Below, in pieces: positions 26,901-41,900 of a DNA stretch of 64,000 nucleotides; position 1 is the first letter of the stretch; the number at the start of each line of letters is the position of its first letter. Position numbers and translations under genes: made by a program. Below the pieces are notes generated by a model. The model worked only from the letters and a program-made list of their open reading frames with translations, was not told where the DNA came from and searched no databases. Origin of the DNA: Ephydatia muelleri (Eukaryota; Porifera; Demospongiae; Spongillida; Spongillidae); NCBI GenBank assembly GCA_013339895.1, contig JABACO010000021.1:4334016-4398015 (forward strand), given 5' to 3'.

Positions 26901-29900
26901 ACGACCTCGCAAAGTGCTTTAATGTAACGATACAAACCACGCGCTATGGTCGTACTACATGTACAGCGGTGTCATCTAAATTTAAAACTACAAACATTGA
27001 CAACGTATATATGCACGCATGAACCAGCAATTGTACTACAAAACTGTTACATGAAATTACGTATGCCCAAAGCCTTCTCCAGCTCCATTTATTGCTGTTC
27101 ATTGTGCAGTAATGGTAACCATTTGCTCCATTGGCGCTAAATCTAGACGTACCTGTTTCGCAGCTGTTTATGCTGCATCTATTGCTCAGTTTTATAAGTG
27201 CTTTGCATGCATTGATATGACATGTATTCTGATGTTCATGTATTTCTACACATAATATGTGATTTGTTAAGCTTTGCTCTTCTCAGTACATTCCAGTTTG
27301 ATAGTACTATCATTCAAATTGTTGTCTTTTTGACCTCAACTACACACTTGATTTTGATGGACTTGATTTAGTTCTTAGAGCAGCAGTTACTTACAGGTAC
27401 TTTAGATACTTCATCAACTTCCTCATCTTCCTCAACCTCATTTTCATCTCTGCCAAAATCCTTCACTGTGGGTAGGCTGAATATTTTGCTCCGCAAAGTA
27501 GTGAACACTGACAAAGGGGGTGATTGGTTTTGTTTGAATAACAACATCCCATGTTAGGACGTATATGGTTTCCCTTGAATAGTCCACTGAATCTTCAACT
27601 TACATTTTGTACGCTGGGCAATACCTTACTCTTCATTTCGGTCGTGATCCACATGGTATTGTAGGTGATCATCAATTCATTCTTGAATGACAGTTTGGAT
27701 CCTGGCTTTGACACTTTGTCATATAGCTTGGGAGCAATGGTGACTGCTGTCGTGGTTATGCATGATGGATGAAGCATGGTCCCAGGCACAACAAAGGAAA
27801 CCATTACTTTGATTACGATTCGGGTTGTTAAAAAATCGTAAGGTATACCTTACGAACGTATACTGTACTCTAGGCAATTATTGGTTAGATGTGGAATATG
27901 GATAGCAGGACTCTGATTTGGTCACATGAATAAATAGTAGTTACATGTACATATTGCACATTCGTCATTCTCTGGCCATGTTTGTATGCTTTATGTTTGC
28001 ACATGTTCACAAATCTTTGCATGTTATTGTACATTTGTACACTGCATTAGGTATTATTGGAGAAATTGAAGAGAACCCACTTGAAGAATCCAAAAAGGAT
28101 TTCTATTTATTGACTCACAAGAAGTTTGATATTGGTTTTAACGGCAATCAGGTGTGTGTTATTAAATCACTCACGAGGTTAAATGGTAGCACAATTATTG
28201 ATTCAATATTTAATCACTACTTACATTACATGCAAACTATTTGCCAAAGTAGTTCTCTTGATGCTTGATGAATTCATAAGAAAGCGAAGTACTTGTTCAT
28301 GGAAGCACTAACCAATTGCTTACTGCCATTATATTATGCAAGGTGTGTATTTTACATGTCTATATTTGGTAGATGTACTTTTTATATGTACAGGAATAAC
28401 ATTTGAGCTTTGGTGTACGTAGGCAGGACTCAATTCATATTGGTACTGGGTCATTCCATCACGCTTTTTGCCACCATGTCATCCGATTTGGCTCAATTTT
28501 TTAAAATGAGTTTCTTGAACTATAAAAATAATTGTTTGTCCCCCCCCCCACCCCGGGACATCTGCTGTTATGAAAGATTCACTTCCAATTGCACCTGTAG
28601 GCACGTGTGGGAACGTGCCTTTGTGTAAAACACAATTTTAAAGAACATCCTCATTGCTCGTTGCCATTCCATTCGTAAGTGCTTTACAGCCATTTGCTTG
28701 ATAATAATTCCGAATAATTTCATAATCTCTGGAAAAGACTTAGAATGTAGCCGTTTTTCTTGCCAAATCAGATTTGGTTTCAAGCACAGTATCTCCTCCT
28801 TATTGCATCTGAATTGATTGAATTTGGTTGTTATGTAAAGAAGCCCTGAGTCTATACAATGTCGAAGTTCGTTTTGAATAATAGACGATGTGTTGTGCTG
28901 AAGATATAATATGATTAGTTACGAGCACCTTTTCGCGGGAAAAACAGTGAAACGTGGGTGCTTGCGCTTAATCATTTTTTATCTTCGGAACAACACATCG
29001 TATTTTGAAATGAACTTCGACATTGTATCAACGCAGGACCTCTTTACATACATGTAGTAACCAAATTTTGATCAATTCGGATGAGATACTGCGCTTGAAA
29101 CCAAGCGTAATTTGGCGAGAAAAATGTTCTATGCGCGATTTTGCATGGTCTCGCAATGTTTTTCACCCAGGATGACCTTAACCTCAAGGCAGAAGTCAAA
29201 AACAGACGAGAGGGGTCTGTTTGCTCAATCAAAATCATCCAGTCTGAGAGAAACTGAGTCATGCCATCAACCGTAGTACAAGATGGGATTTTTTTAAACG
29301 CAGACCGAATTCTTTGCAATTGTGAGATTGCAGAATACACAACAGCCACCTGGGCATCATTGCAGTAGAAGCATCCTTTGCTCCATGGTCAATTCACTCT
29401 TACATTAACATTGGATTGTACTTCAGAATTAGTTCCCAACTCCCCATAAATGTTCTTGCTTGATGTCCTAGGAAAACTGGTGAACCTCACATTGCATTAC
29501 TGGCCAGTACATGCGAGGTTTGTAAGTTTTCCAATATGTAACCCACCAGAGACACATACAGTATATATGTGAACAGACCTACACAAAAGCAATGAGCTAC
29601 ATTATGTCTTTTTGGCTAAACCTAAAAACTCCTCTCACTAAAACACTGCTTATATTAAGGTCTTGCATATAGGTAATTTTATAAAATAAAGAAACAACAA
29701 ATAACTGTGTGCAATTAAAAAAATTCACTTATCTACAATAATTATTAATAGTTAACTATTGTGTTTAAATTTAAGTGACGTAAGTTTCATGTCACTAAAT
29801 ATAGCTTAGCAAAGTTTGAAAGTTAACAAAAATAATTATTATTAATAGTGTTATTTTTCTTGAGTTACATTAGTTTTTATCAGCATCGGTCTTCTTTAGA

Positions 29901-32900
29901 TGAACAAATACCTGTATGGGAAGTTGGAACTAATATTGAAACATAGAGTCCAATTTTCAAGGCATCCAGTTCCCACTCCACCTGTCACAATATACATGTA
30001 CATGTACTACCATTTTCTACCGATATGTTTGGAATAACATGCATTTAAGCATTTTAATTAAATAAGTTGTCTAGGATGCTTTTCTATTTGATTCTGTTTG
30101 AAATGCAGTGCACACACACATATAAGATCTGAATTCTAACAGGTATCAAAGAGTTGTACCCATAATTGTATTAAAACGCTTGCAGTAAATGTTCGGGGCC
30201 TGTCCAAACTAAACATTGTAGATAGTGTTACTTGTACGTGTACATGATACACATGTGCCTGCACATGTATTGGTTGACCATCTTAATGGTATGTAGTTAC
30301 TTTCAATCTTGCATTTGGTGTATCACTGTACACAATTAATTTGATGCTGCGTGTTTGCTAATGTCTGCAGATTGTTGATGTAAACCTTACCACTGAAGGA
30401 AAAACAAAGATAAAACCCGGTATTCAGATATCATTTACATATCAGGTATGGTTTTTTAATGGTTATATGCAGCATATGATCATGAGTATGTTTGAATCTT
30501 CTATATACTGGTTTGTTTGCAATTTTATGGTACATGTACATGTATGTGTATGTTTGTGTTAAAGTTACACTGTAAGGCTACTGCATTATTATTGCAATTA
30601 GAGAAATCAGCATTAGAACATTGTTATATGACTAGCATTTAATGATTGTAATGTGTCATATTTATGCGCAAAAAGATTCTGTATAAGTTGATTTTATACT
30701 TGATTGTGTCACAAGGTGGATGTTGAGGGGCATTTGAAAAGCCTGTACGATTGAATGGAAGAGTAGGAGGGGAGGGGTCATAGTTATAAGGTGGATGGTT
30801 TGTAACGTTTGATCAGATATCAGTTTGTGGAGTTGTGATCATTATGCATAGTAAATATTATTTTATTTTTCATTTCAGGTTTCTTGGAAGGAGTCAAAGG
30901 TTCCATTTGAAAAAAGATATGACAAATACCTTGACCCAAGTTTTTTCCAACACAGAGTGAGTTGCTATTTATTAAACGTTTTGTGTGCGTATGCATTTGC
31001 GTGAGATTGTATCATGTTGGTCACTTTTCTTCCCCTTCCCACCTAATGCTATTGATGCATTGTGTTACATCTATAAAATTAATAGCTCACACACGCAGAA
31101 AAAAACCCTAATCCGTTTTGATGCTTTTCTCAAGTGAATTGTCTGCCTCCTTGATTGTTTTTGAATTATTTCGTAATATTTACTTGTATTGTTTTGCTTG
31201 TTGCATTATCCATTAGAAATGTCTAGTGAAAGGCAAGTCAGGTGGGAAAAGTGTAGCCACTCTAGAGATTTGGAATTATAACATGAAATATAGTCTTTAA
31301 AGTTCTGGCTCAGCAATTGAAAAGCCTGACCATGATTGCAAGGAATACATGTGGGATTTTGATTTTGAAGCAAGCTGTGCGAAATCCCACTAATAAACAT
31401 GCATGCAATTGATGGATTACATACTCCAATGAGATACAATTGGGTTATTCACAAGGTTTAGACCCAACCTTTTTAATACAGCTGCAATGTACCCTGTGTT
31501 GTAGGTACTAATAAGGTATGGAAAAATCTAAATTATTAAGTTTGTTGGCTCTATGATTCTCTAGTTATAAGTCTCCTTTTAGCGCTCATTTAGCAACCAT
31601 GTGTTTCGCTTTTTAACTTTTGTATTCCTAGTGCTGTACAAATATCTTGTATATCATTAAGAAAACCTTTGGTAGCTCTTATATTAGTTCACTTTCAGAT
31701 TCCCCAGTTGCACATGGACACATCTGGAATGGTGCTTCGTTTACAGCCTTCATTATTATTGGACCGAGTTTCCTTTCTGGCTCTTCCCATTTACAGTGTA
31801 CCTTCTTTCTTCAGCAGACATAACGTTCTAACCCTGTTAGCAGCAAAGCTCTTTCTAGAACAGCTCTCGAGTTGCACTCCTGCTGAAAAGCTGCTGGAAT
31901 AAAAGTGTGGCTCTGCACTTTGTGTTGCCTCTGAACATTATGGTGGTTTGTGACTATTTTCCCTCTAGACTAGTTTGCAGTCTCTGCATTGGCAAACTTA
32001 TATCCAATGGAGATGAGCAACGGTCATTCAATGGAATGTGGAAAGACAACAAAGTGGTGGTATATCATCATCATCTTCATTTATGATTGGAGCAGCTGAT
32101 GTTGTTGGCTTCTTCTCATAAGATGCGGCAGCACATTGTCAACTAACCCCATTCTTTTCTAAATTAAAATTATCCCATTTTCCTGCCTTAAGAGTAGCTT
32201 CAGACAGATCCTTGCAGCAGCGATGATTCTAAATGAGCATCTAAACAATATCAATTGTTGTTACATCATGTGATGTTTACCATCTTAGCCACTGTCATTG
32301 TTTACGTTACTCACCCCACAAAGTTATGTTAGCTAGGATAGGAGTTATTTTTGCATTAATCTGTAACCAAGGCAACACCAAGATGATTTTGCTACTTCTG
32401 TGAACATTTGCTACATCATTAGAACATTGTAGTTGATAAGTATTAGTAGCAGATACTCATTTATGCATCAAAGCCATTTTGTGCACCTGGTCCATAACAA
32501 AGAGCTTACCTGGGGAAAGTAATGCTGGACTGCTCATCAGCACATAAATATTGTTATCACCTATGTGCTTGTAAATAGTAAAAACAAAACCATGAGACCC
32601 TGTATGTGGATGTGCTCAGAATACTAGGAGACTCATCACTTCTGTAAGCAGATCCACTGAATTAAGATATTTCTAATATAAAATAGCACAGCCTTTGTAA
32701 AATACACGATATCTTCCTCAAGTTACAGTGTGAAAATGCTCACATGAGACTTGCTCGTAACTCGAATGACACCCGCGTGCAGGTAATGTGTCTTTATCAG
32801 TCTAAAGGAGCACAACATATCCTGCGCCTTATCTCCCATGCAGTATAAAAATGTCTACTTGAGGCAGAGTTAAATTATCCAAGACCATGCCATTTTGTGT

Positions 32901-35900
32901 TGTGCACTTACGGTTCTCTTCAGCACATACTGTCATTTTCCATGGGGCCATGTGCAACAAAATAATTGTGTGTGCAATAATGACAAATACTAATACTAAT
33001 GAGTTTGCACCTTTTTTATTCTAGGACAAGGGTTTGATTACTCAACCAGAAAGATTTTTCCAATTTCGTATTCCGTTTTTCTTCCTCTAGCTCAGACATT
33101 ATTTTGCTATGTAGGTGTATGCTAAGCTTTAAATAAGTTTTATCGTGTCATTTCATTTAGTGTACAGTATTTTTAATACGTGCAGTTGCCTTTTCCTCTA
33201 TGAAAAGACACATCTAGAAGTCGAATTGATGTTTATTTGTCTTTGTGTGAATGAGTTATGCATTATGAAATTAAGGACAAGAAATAATGACAGGTATTGA
33301 AGTGTCTACCTGATTGTTCCATGAAAGTGGCACTGTTCAGCAGAATGCATCAGTCTTGTCTTTGATGGATTATACATGTATGCCAATGGACAAGTGGTGC
33401 CAACACCCATGGAGCCCATCCTACATAGGACGACTAGTATGGATCAAAAAAAAAAAAAAAAAAAAAAAAAAATGGATCCTGATTCATCTTCTGTAGAGGA
33501 TGTTTTAATTGCTCAACTGCTGTACATTAAATCATATTTTTATCTATGCAATATAGTTAATATGCTGAGTTTTGGCCACTGGCATTAACTCCTGTGCTAA
33601 AACACTCCCACCGCCAATACCAGACTTTACTCTTTTATTGTGACCATGGCTGCTGTCTTGGGAAACTCCTGAAGTGCAGCTGCTTCAAAGGAGCGATTTC
33701 TTTTCATTTCCATGTGCTGGTCCCTCTCCTTACTGGTGCTTATTATTATTACTGATTTTGGTCGTGTCACCTAATTACATGCATTGTCTTTACTGATGTT
33801 AGCACCAGTTACACGTTTTACAGCAGAGTCCATTAACTTCTCATTTCAGATCCACTGGTTTTCAATTTTCAACTCCTTTATGATGGTTGTCTTTCTGGTT
33901 GGATTAGTGGCAATGATCCTTATGAGGACTCTTCGAAAAGACTATGCAAGATATAGCAGAGATGATGACCTGGATGAACTTGTAAGTGAGATGTTCAGCT
34001 CACAAAGTTATCTGTCAGTACATTCATTGCCTTTTAATTAATGGGTCATTCTGTATCAAATCAATGAGCTTTTTGCCACCGTGGTTTCCAATTTGGCTGA
34101 TTTTTATTTTGTGAGTAAGTATCCTATGATATTGTAATAACCAAAAAATAAGGCTCACCATGAATGGATTGCTAAACTCAATAATGATATGTAATGCCCA
34201 TATTAATTTAGTTACCCCAGGACTGACCAGACCAGAGATCCACTAAGTGCAAAGACTGAAAGGTCAAATGTTTAGTAACCCGTAACTCGTTAGTCACATG
34301 ACTGAATTTTGTAATTGTTGGGTTATAAAAATATCATTGTAAGACTACGTGCAACTCATAAAATAATAATCAGCCAAAGCAGAAGTGCTGGCAAAAAGCT
34401 TGTTTTTTGGCCTGCACAATAACATGGTTACATGAATTAGTTGTTCACTTGTTGCACTGCGAGTATGTTTCAAAATCACCATTCATTCCTTTCAATGCAT
34501 ATGTACATACGTCTATAACTGTTGTTCAAAAGGCTATTTGTAAACTACTGTGTTTAGTTATTGAAGTTTGAAAATTATGTCGATCATGTGGAGAGAAAAA
34601 TGGTACAGTACTTATTTTACAATGTTCCACTTCTATTCACATCCTGTCTTCAACCGGTATCAACCAAGGAGAGTTACTATGTACACATTGCCTAATTGAT
34701 TCGGGGGAGTCATCAATTTTGACAGCCCATGGGGTACATTCTACCATAAAAAGGAATAGCCCATAAGGTAGCAGTCGCATATCAAGATGTAACTAATGTA
34801 TATACACATACTCTGCTCATCAATGTGTGACTGCCATCTATTAAAACATTTGATACTAAAGAAAAGCTTAACATTGTGTCAATTTATTACTTTCATTGGA
34901 TGTTGCTATTAATATATTATAATTTGATTTAATGTGCACATGGAACATTCCACGAGATTTTGACCTTTGTGAATTTATATGCCTATACATACATGTAGCA
35001 TGCAATTTAAATCACTATATTAGACTTTTTATTTGCAACACCTCATTTCTCTATATGAAAACGTATCTCAGTGTCAAGCATAGCACCAATGTTTTGAGGT
35101 CCACAAATGGGACATCGATAGTGTAAACCTTGCTGACGATATAGCGTTTGGAATTGGGCACTTTTACAAGGGTCAAAATCTCAAGGCATATATAATGCAC
35201 ATATACCACCTACACTGTAGTACTTAGTACGAGTATCGTCTACAAAAAAGGAGATGGATCATCCCCTAAAGACGACCCCAATGAGTTATAATGAGCTGCA
35301 TCTCATTAACTCGGTCAGCAACCAATTACCAGAACACTTTGTGGGATTGATACAACATGCTGCTCTGGTCATCAAAGAGCACCACACAGAGACAGGGGAA
35401 GTGGAATTACAAAGGGGAGCAGGGAGTGACAGGCGTAATCTAACTTAACAATAATAAAATCACACAAATCTGACACATCACACAACATATTGAACACTTA
35501 TATCCAGAGGATAGAGTCAAACACCGGTTCACTAGTGGTTCCATACTTCTCCCGCCTCATAAACTCATCCAAATAACTGGGCAGCTGATGGCTATGCATA
35601 CCCTTCATTGTCTTAAACGTTTTAACTCAATTCTAATATATCTCAATGTTTTGGGTATGCATGCTACTGGCTCTGATCACAAATTCTACACTGTGGTTGA
35701 CCGTATTGCGTTGCAGATTGGGTAGGTTATGCGACTATACGCAGAGCTCTGGGTCATTTCACAACCACCCTAAATACATCACTTTCTCATATTGAAGTAC
35801 CATTTCCTAAATTTATTCTCCCATAGGAAACGTACAAAATTGCAATACATTAGTATACCCTAAGTTATCTGGGTTATGAGATACAGACGTATAAATAATT

Positions 35901-38900
35901 AATTTTTAGCTGACCTCTGCCTGTTTGCAAGGATATTGCGTAAGTTTTTCTGTGCATCAGGAACATCTTATGGTTCGGGCCAATGGAACTTCTGGAGGTA
36001 CACCCAGTCAGCATTTATTTATATTTAATGAGATATGCATAATGATTAATGTTTTCAGCAAATCTTTATTTTCCAAAATTCACCAAAAAAAATTGTGGAT
36101 TGCAGGCAACACTCTCTAGCTATAGTGTTATTCTTTATCTGGGTTCATGATTTACTTGTGATATCCTGTTGAAAAGTAGCAGCCATTTTGATTCCTGTTC
36201 TATTACTGCAGAACATTATGACAGGAACCCACTAAGTGTACAAGAGATAGAGATCTCTCTGTAAACTTTGTGGGTCCTCTATAAACTTTGTGGGTTCCTG
36301 TCCACAGCAGGAATCAAAATGGCTGCTACTTTTCAACAAGATATCCCACATCAAGTAATCTTGAATCCAGATAAAGATTAACACTATAGCTAGAGAAGTG
36401 TTGCCTGCCATCCATTAAAAAAAAAAAATGTGAATTTTGGAGAATAAAGGTTTGCTCTAGTTTATAACTCATTATACATTCATGGAAAAAATATTAACCA
36501 TTATGCATATCTCATTAAATAAACACTGATTGGGTGTACTACCTCCATAAGTTCCATTGGCCCAAACCATAAACACTCCTGATGCATAGAAAACTTAAGC
36601 TATATCTTTGCAAACAGGCAGAGATCAGCCAAAAAATTAATGTTTGTATCTCATACACCAGATAACTTAGGGTATACTAATGTATTGCAATTTTGTATGT
36701 TTCCTATAGGAGAATAAATCTAGGAAATAGTACTTAAATATGAAAAAGTGATGTATCTAGGGTGGTACAAATTTCTGTAAAATGACCCAGGCTCCCACTC
36801 ATCCAAATGTATGATTGTTCCAGGAGCAGAAGGGGACCAAGCACTGAGCCTTGAGGATCACCACTAGTAGCAAGTAGCAAGTAGATAATAATAAAGAAAT
36901 GGTCTGTCAATAAATGGTGAAAGTTTAGGTTCAAGGCACTAGTACCTTACAGAGATTATAACACTTATAAAAGTGCACTTTCATATATGTCTAAAGGACG
37001 CTACGTATCAAAATTGTTACAAACTGAGGTAATACTTTCCGATCATTGTTACAGTATATGAGTGCTTGTAAAGCAATGTTGAAATGTTTTAAAGGATTAG
37101 TAAAGGAGTTTTCTTACCCATATTATTGGCCTTGTGGTCATTTGAATATACATATATTGATGCCTGTTTGGGCCTTTTGTATGTATATGTCTTATTGATG
37201 CTTGCCCATTTTGTCAAACCCGAACTGAAACCATTACAAAACAGCGCACTCAGTTCACTAAACATGGATGGATCTACGTGTACCACATATTTTTATAGAT
37301 GTCATGCTTAACTGTAATACTGTACTTTATCTTAGTCTCTTTTCTGCATATACATTGTGTCAGTCTGCTAAGGAAAAAGATTTTTGGACAAATCTTTTAA
37401 AGACCCTGCATGCTGTTCCTTTTTTTTGTCTGAATTATTGTGTGCATCAGGGATAGCGATGTAAATAGAATGTGATTCCTATCGTAATTCATTTTGTCTC
37501 TTTATAACCACAATGTGTGGACAGAACTGCTCACTTACATATACCTTGTATCCATAATCTCATTATCTAAATGGCACTTGTACTAGGGTCATTCCATTAT
37601 TTCTATGTATAGGAGCGTGCATCACATCTTCCAATCTTGGTGTAATTACTCATATTTGTTTGTCTTTGGATGAATCTTACTTGTACCATTTAGCAAGTTA
37701 ATAACTTTAATGGTTTACAAAATAAACTGCACTGAATGATTTAATTTTTCCAAAAAAATTGCAACTTGGCAGACTCATAACTTTTCCATTGTATGTCTGC
37801 TGGTGACTTGTTTGGTGTCAAATTGAAGCTTAATCTACGTAAATCTATATATATTAATGACTTTTGTTGGTGGTGTAAGGGTTAAATTAACATCATCGTT
37901 ATAGCACAGATTTCAAAATTGAGATAGTTTGCGGATTAATATACAGATTTTCTTTTCACAGGACTGAAGGGACCATTACTATTGTTTTTCAAAAATGAAC
38001 AGTCTGTTTATAGATAAGCTCTAGGCATCACATCGAGTGACCGCCATCTTTAATGTTATGCAGTTTATTTTAGCACTAATATAAAGTGTTTATTGATACA
38101 CCACAAGTGTGTAGCAAACCACAGCTAAGAACACTGGCCACAAATTGGTAGTAGCGTGTAACATTTTTAGATTTAAAGCACGCATCTTCTAGATAATGGG
38201 CATGCTGCTCAGGTAAGTACTGTATGATAAGCTTGTCTATGATGCTCGAATAGAAAATTGCTTCATTCTTGTTGCAAGTAAAAAGCAACAACCAGTGCTG
38301 ATCCATCAGCTCACCCGACACCTCGTCGGGTGAGCTGATGGATCGGCCGCCGGCACAACCAGCAACACAAAAGTAAAACAACTAGCTGTGCGGCCGATCC
38401 ATCAGCTCACCAGACATATGATGGAAAAGTGATGAGCCTGCCAAGTTGCAATTATTTTTTGGAAAAATTATTCATTCAGTGCAGTTTATTTTGTAAACCA
38501 TTAAAATTATTAACTTGCTAAATGATACAAGTAAGATTCATCCAAAGACAAAGAAAATACATCAAGATTGGAAGATGTGATACACACAATTTGCAAATTT
38601 ATAATGGATTGACCCACCATATTCTCATCTACATTTACATGTAGAAGCAGCTGCTATCAAAATAAGCATGACATTTGGCATTTCACAGTTTAGCTAGTTG
38701 AATGCATTGATTGACTTGTGCGTACGTACGTGTTACAAATGTACAAGCAAGTTATTATTTCTAGTAAGCTTTGTCTTTCTCATAGGATCGTGATTTGGGT
38801 GATGAGTATGGATGGAAACAAGTTCATGGCGATGTTTTTCGGTCACCTCAATACCTTATTATTTTCTCAAGTCTTGTGGGGACTGGATACCAACTAGCCA

Positions 38901-41900
38901 TTTCTGCACTTGGTTGCATTATATTGGCTATAATACAAGATACATACACACAGTAAGTGAGAATTTGTCTTATTAGTGCTTGCAGAAATCTGTTAAATTT
39001 TTAAGCCATATATATATATATGATCCAAACTTCGTGAAAGGGTATCACAAATGTGTTGCGATGTGAATCGAAAGCTATACTATCACGGAATTCAGATCAG
39101 CATCATATTGTTTTAGTAAATCCACCTGCTTGTACATTGCATGTTTGTCTCCTGTGTTGGTTAGAGATGCACAATGCGTAACTTGTTTATAAAACCCTGC
39201 TGTTATTCTGATGGAGATGTATATATACGTCGGACGTGTAGTATACAAGCTTATTAATGTCTTTGCAACAATCACTATGTTTGAATCATGGTAATAATGT
39301 GCCTTACCATAATTAGATCACAGTGAATTAAAAAACCATTTATAAACGGTCACGCAATATTTGAGATCACAACTATTTGGAAACAGTATGAAACTTATAT
39401 CTATCCTTTTCAACTGTGGCACTAAATGTTACCTTATTTGCAGTTCTTGGCTAGTGTGATACTTTTGTTTGAGTTTATCACTGCCATAAATTTGTCATTT
39501 GAAATATTTTCTTAACCGCACAAGGCTACCATAATGAATATCACGGAATATGTTCTACTGGGAATGATTTATAATTTACAAAATATTTATGCATGTCACA
39601 AAGCATCAAATCTGCTCAAAATGCTTAACGTGGCTCTTTATACCTTGTGGCAATGTTGAATACACAGTGTCTTTCGGGTAGCTCTTCTATGCTCCATTGT
39701 CGGGTGTTGTGGCTGGATTGAATTGTGCTTTCTATTGTTGTTGGTTGTTCTTGAGTCCACATGTTTGTACAAATAGTTTTGTAGATGGAAATCAGTGTGC
39801 ACGCTATGAGCTGTGATGTGTTACGATGAAAATGTTGTCAAACTTGTCTTAATATGCAATTGATGCATCTGCATGTGCATGTATAACATATAGTGTCACT
39901 AAAGTTCCTCCTACCAGTAATTCTGTCACAATGCTTCACACACACATGACACTTCGACTTTGTCACAATTTTGGATCCAGCTTTTAATTCAGACTCACAA
40001 TCAAGCCATGTGTTTGTTCTGCACTCAATATCATACTGCACTACCCATTTGTTGAACATTTCATACTTCACCTTCCTTCGTTTGCATGAATTTGATTCCT
40101 CCTCAATTGCCACTGCATTCACCGCACACTTCATTTCCCAGCTGCCCAATCATGTGTACGCAATCATTGCGAGTTAGGGTTAATTTACTTCGATGCTAGC
40201 ATGAATATTAGTAACATAAATCACATCTGTATTGTGTAAACATGCCCTGTCAATTTGGTCAGACAAATTGGCTGTACAAGGGAATACTTGCATGGACAAA
40301 ACCTGTAATTGCGTGGAAAATGTACTAGGACCGATCGCTATTTTCTCCTCTGGAGTGACATCAAATGCCTCAAGAGTGATTAATTTCTTTTCTCTCCTCA
40401 TAACTGGTCCATTTGGAGTGTGCATGTTTATTAAAATAAAAATGGATGAAAGGTGTTGTGTTGTATGTTGCTTGAAATATATTTTATATTGCTCTTCTGA
40501 AGTGTTTTGAACTTTGGAATTGATAGGTACCATAATTTTCTAATTTTAAACCTACTTTCCAGCCATATGCAACACATCACAGTAATTTACAGCTAAATTA
40601 AATTCTTACACATGCACGCAACTGGTCCATTGTGTAAAAAAGGGAATTAATGTCTATAATCCTAAACATACCTAACTGCACGTTTGTACCACCACGGAGT
40701 TTAGATAACAAACTTAGATGCATTCTGCTGTTTCAGCTTTCTAGCAATGTTTGGTTGCTTTGCTACATTTTAGAAGTCCTTATCTGTTTGGCTCATACCT
40801 TGGAACGCTAATCTACACTCTAATAGACATGTGTAAATTATATGGCATGTAAAAGATGGCAATTTATACTTAGGCAGTAAAGAGTGAGTTGTTAGGCAGC
40901 TATCACCTTGAAAGAAATCTTTTAAATAGCCACGTGGGTTACAAAGTTTTTTCTATCTCAAAGGAATTGTTAACTTTTCAGTTACGTGTTCCATATTTTC
41001 AATTTGTGTCTACACGTGTTATGTACTGCTGCTTATAATATTCATGAACTTTCTATGACACTCATGATAAACCTTTTCTGGCATTTGAACAACATTAAGA
41101 AGTATGAATACCCATAGTCACTTGTATATTATCTTCATGCATCAGGCGTGGAACTCTTCTAACTACAGCTATCTTCTTTTATGCTGCCACTTCACCGGTC
41201 AATGGATATCAGGGTGGAGCTGTATACTCTAGATATGGAGGCAAGTTACATGTAAATATTTGTGTCTACATAAATCGAGTCTTACTCCCTTGGTGTCTAC
41301 ATAAAATCATATTGAACATTGTTTTGTGACTAATGTCACACTATGGTGCTCATTATTTAGAAACACCAACCTTTCACAAATAAGTTTGTCCAGCCCAAAT
41401 ATAATGTACTTTCATATTTGTATCGTTATAAAATTGTCTTCACTTACACTGTACTGCTCATTTTTATGTGCTTTTGTTTTTACATGCATGCAAGTCATTC
41501 CCTTCTTACACTATGGTATTCTTCATCTATATGTGTATGAGTTACATGCACTCATGTAGCTATGTACACCTCTCAAATTGCATTGTAGTTACACTGTACG
41601 TGTACACCTACCACCTACCTGTATATGTGTTCATGATCTGTAGTCATATTGAATATTTTCAGGCAAAGAGTGGATAAAACAAATGGTGATAGGAGCTACA
41701 CTTTTTCCAGTGTTAATATCTGGAATAGCATTTCTCGTCAACTTTGTAGCAATCTATTACCACGCATCCAGAGCGATACCCTTCCTGACAATGGTAAGTG
41801 CATATGTTTCTTAGGTTGTGTTCATTTTCCACATGGATATCCATCTGCTCTAGGTTGCTGTGGTTTGTATTTGCGTGTTTGTGATCTTGCCACTTACACT

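Noticed and set aside
28441-29540. A complete GGGTCATT-ended foldback around 28448
   Set aside because: The left terminal word is present, but I could not find the inverted right end, so only the inner arms were annotated.
31669-31902. 77-codon open frame in TM9SF3 intron 7
   Set aside because: No family signature, no splice support, low complexity; consistent with chance.
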